From: Linnemannia schmuckeri
Lineage: Eukaryota; Mortierellomycota; Mortierellomycetes; Mortierellales; Mortierellaceae
Length of the DNA stretch: 64,000 bases
NCBI GenBank assembly: GCA_029449235.1
Contig: JANATG010000005.1
Span: forward strand, 1,674,001 to 1,738,000
Direction: 5' to 3'
The first letter of the stretch is position 1. Each line of letters opens with the position of its first letter. The notes under the pieces are model-generated. The model searched no databases. It was not told where the DNA came from and worked only from the letters and a program-made list of their open reading frames with translations. The position numbers and the translations under genes were made by a program. Below, piece by piece: positions 61,849-64,000 of this stretch.

Positions 61849-64000
61849 TTAAAATTCCTCCTCGGACTCAGAGACCTCCTCACCACGCTTCTTGGCAGCA
61901 GCGCGACGCTTCTGCTTGTCCTTCAACTCCTTGCGAGACAACTTGCGAGTCGACTTGACCTTCTCGACATTACCGAAGGCATCGACCTTGACCTCCTCCT
62001 CCTTCATGACAATCTTCTCCAAGTTCTTCTGGGTGTAGTTGTTACCAGTGACGGTCAAGACACCAGCGACGACAGACCACTTCTCAACACAGACAGTGTC
62101 AGTGAACTCGCGGTTGTGGGAAATAATGACAACTCCACCACCGAACTCCTTGATGGCCAAGGACAAGGCACCGAGGGAGTCACGATCCAAGTAGTTGGTG
62201 GGCTCGTCCAAGACCAACAAATGGGGGTTGAGCCACATGGCGGCGGCAAGGACGACCTTGACCTTCTGTCCTCCGGAAAGACCCTTGATGCGGGAGTGGG
62301 TAGCGAACTCAGCATCGAGACCGAGATCACCCAAGTGCTTCTCAACCTCAACGGCGGTCAAGGAGCGGGTCCAGGCACCAGCCTTGGCAGCCTCCTTGTC
62401 GTCGAAGGCCTGGAGGACCTTCTCGAAACCCCACTCCTCGAGCTTCTCACGGGGAATCCAGGCGTTGTCCTCGTACGAGCGGCCAACGAACTGAACCTCG
62501 TACTCGAAAGAGCGCTTGGCCTTGCGACGTCCGTAAAGGTCCTCGATCTGGACCTTCTCCATCTTCTCGTTAATCTCCCACTGGATGAACTTCTTCATCT
62601 GGGCCTCCTCCTCGGGCGAGATCTTGCGGGTGGCCTTGTTAACCATCTCGCGATCCTCACCGTACTGGTAACGCCAGCGGATGTACTCGTTGGGGGTCTT
62701 CTCCAAGTGCTGCTCGACGTGGTGGAAGGCGTGCTGGGCGACGTAGGCGACACGGACGTTGGGATGCTTGGTGACAACACCATCGGTGGGGGCGGTCTCA
62801 CCGGTCAAGACCTTGATGAGGGTCGACTTTCCGGCTCCGTTGGGTCCGATGACGGCAACACGGGAGTTCAAGGAGACCTGGCAAGACATGTTCATGATGG
62901 TCAACTTGGTGGAACCGGGGTAGGCGAAATCAATGTTCTGGAGCTTGACGAGAGCCTTATCCTTGGACTTGACACCATCCAAGAAACCGGGCTCGGGGAG
63001 CTTGAAGGCGATGGGAGAGGCAGACAACTCGTAGTACGAGCGACCGGCGGGGTACTGCTCGACGAACTTGGACAAGTTACCCTTGTACTTCTTGAGCTTG
63101 CGGGTCTCGTAGTGGATAATACCAGTGCAGACGGTGTCGAGGAAACCAGAGTCGTGGGAGACAATCATGGAGGTGACGTTGGTCAAGGAGTTAAGGTAGT
63201 TCTGCAACCAGGCGACGTTGGCAACATCCAAATGGTTGGTAGGCTCGTCCAACAACAAGATATCAGCGTTCATCAACATAGCACGGGCCAACTCAAGCTT
63301 CATCTTCCAACCACCGGAAAGGGAACCGACGGCCTGCTCCTGCTTCTCCTGGTCGAAACCGACAGACTCGAGCATATCAATGACAGCCTTGCGCTCGAGG
63401 TTCTTGATGTTCTCATCGTTGAAGATGAAGGTGACGACGGGGAGGTCGGCATCCTCAGCCTGCAAGTTGTGCTCGACGAAGACGGTCTTGAGTTCATCGG
63501 GCGAGGGGAAGCCCTCGAGCTGACCGGAAGCAATGGCGCGCATGAGGGTCGACTTTCCGACACCGTTGGGTCCGCAAAGACCGTAACGCTGACCACGACG
63601 GAGGTTGAGGCGGGTCTTGTTCAAGAGAATCATACCACCGTAGGCGAGGGAGAACTCGCAGTCGCAGAGAAGCTCACCCTCCTCAACATCCTCAACAGCG
63701 GCGTTGGCAAGAGCGTTCTTGGCATCGTAATCGACATAGAAAGCGTTGATCTCGTTGGCGAGAGCGGCGACCTCGGCATCGGAACCGACAGCGGCGAGGT
63801 AAGGGACGACGGAGGAAACCCAGGCGTCCTTCTCGAAGTTGCGGGAAGCGATCAACTCGGCGCAGAGGGTCGAGACGTAGGCGAGGAGGGAGGCGGAGAA
63901 GGCATCCTCCTTGACGAAGGTGGCCTTGGCCTTGAGGACCTCGAGGACCTCGGCGGCAGAGACAGTGTAGGCAATGATGACGACCTGGTCCTTGGAACCG
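61849..64000 (-). CDS. TEF3: Translation elongation factor 3 (eEF3), C-terminal 716 residues; N-terminus outside window
   Basis: A single open frame runs from the window edge to TAA 61849. The part seen starts in the N-terminal HEAT-repeat end/four-helix region (GSKDQVVIIAYTVSAAEVLE). Two complete ABC cassettes follow. ABC1 has Walker A CGPNGVGKSTL, signature SLSGGWKMKLELARA and Walker B ILLLDEPTNHLD. ABC2 has Walker A IGPNGAGKSTL, signature LSGGQKVKVVLAAA and Walker B LLVLDEPTNYLD. The chromodomain-like insertion that distinguishes eEF3 lies inside ABC2 (RSFEYEVQFVGRSYEDNAWI), and a Lys-rich tail (KELKDKQKRRAAAKKRGEE) ends in an acidic patch. eEF3 is an ATPase that helps release E-site tRNA during fungal translation. 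No intron is present in the visible part, and codon use is strongly biased to C/G third positions, as expected for a highly expressed gene. Confidence 0.97.
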   Translation of the reverse strand, partial: GSKDQVVIIAYTVSAAEVLEVLKAKATFVKEDAFSASLLAYVSTLCAELIASRNFEKDAWVSSVVPYLAAVGSDAEVAALANEINAFYVDYDAKNALANAAVEDVEEGELLCDCEFSLAYGGMILLNKTRLNLRRGQRYGLCGPNGVGKSTLMRAIASGQLEGFPSPDELKTVFVEHNLQAEDADLPVVTFIFNDENIKNLERKAVIDMLESVGFDQEKQEQAVGSLSGGWKMKLELARAMLMNADILLLDEPTNHLDVANVAWLQNYLNSLTNVTSMIVSHDSGFLDTVCTGIIHYETRKLKKYKGNLSKFVEQYPAGRSYYELSASPIAFKLPEPGFLDGVKSKDKALVKLQNIDFAYPGSTKLTIMNMSCQVSLNSRVAVIGPNGAGKSTLIKVLTGETAPTDGVVTKHPNVRVAYVAQHAFHHVEQHLEKTPNEYIRWRYQYGEDREMVNKATRKISPEEEAQMKKFIQWEINEKMEKVQIEDLYGRRKAKRSFEYEVQFVGRSYEDNAWIPREKLEEWGFEKVLQAFDDKEAAKAGAWTRSLTAVEVEKHLGDLGLDAEFATHSRIKGLSGGQKVKVVLAAAMWLNPHLLVLDEPTNYLDRDSLGALSLAIKEFGGGVVIISHNREFTDTVCVEKWSVVAGVLTVTGNNYTQKNLEKIVMKEEEVKVDAFGNVEKVKSTRKLSRKELKDKQKRRAAAKKRGEEVSESEEEF

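Overview
The window looks like nuclear DNA of an early-diverging fungus, most likely a Mortierella-type species; the species is an inference. The support is as follows. The right edge carries eEF3, the ABC-F elongation factor typical of fungi. Genes are rich in introns (up to eight exons, mostly 45-300 bp introns, GTAAGT/GTATGT donors and TAG/CAG acceptors). A decayed gene resembles the large F-box/LRR families of Mortierella. Spacers are full of purine or pyrimidine tracts, homopolymers and a long (GA)n array. All exon models were joined by hand by matching reading phase across GT..AG boundaries. Total lengths are consistent with each family, but there is no transcript evidence.

Layout. 0-5.9 kb: the 3' part of a kinesin-13 motor gene (+), convergent with a 1,054-codon gene of unknown function (-). 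8.7-12.8 kb: an M17 leucyl aminopeptidase with a mitochondrial-type leader and a CDC50/LEM3 flippase subunit (both -). 13.2-15.7 kb: a broken F-box/LRR-type gene and a small coding remnant. 15.8-25 kb: a compact minus-strand run with p47/Shp1 (UBA-SEP-UBX), an MDR oxidoreductase, ATP synthase subunit g (Atp20) and an EF-hand-containing mitochondrial carrier. 25.8-32.8 kb: a small unknown protein, divergent from a REC114-like meiotic gene, which converges on a rhodanese + PTP MAP-kinase-phosphatase-type gene. 33-39.5 kb: a 186-bp (GA)93 tract, a Rab7/Ypt7 GTPase and a 445-aa unknown protein.

39.5-45.7 kb is a gene-poor stretch. 45.7-52.3 kb is an accessory-looking island: an intact, strongly codon-biased secreted ML-domain (NPC2/MD-2-like) protein with a TATA box, then two decayed genes for secreted-type beta-rich proteins on opposite strands. 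53.3-64 kb returns to housekeeping genes: an unusual UBA-like + USP deubiquitinase (+), an SLC35C2/TPT-type transporter with a long charged N-terminus (-), Mediator subunit MED4 (-) and eEF3 (-, truncated by the window edge).

The genes do not form one pathway; this is an ordinary eukaryotic gene neighbourhood. Loose themes are membrane traffic and lipid handling (CDC50, Ypt7, p47, ML protein) and mitochondrial function (aminopeptidase leader, Atp20, carrier). I saw no tRNA, rRNA, CRISPR array or intact transposon. The items most worth a second look are the 1,054-aa protein with a duplicated C-terminal motif, the REC114 locus with an open antisense frame, the paired decaying secreted-protein genes, the atypical deubiquitinase and the EF-hand carrier.
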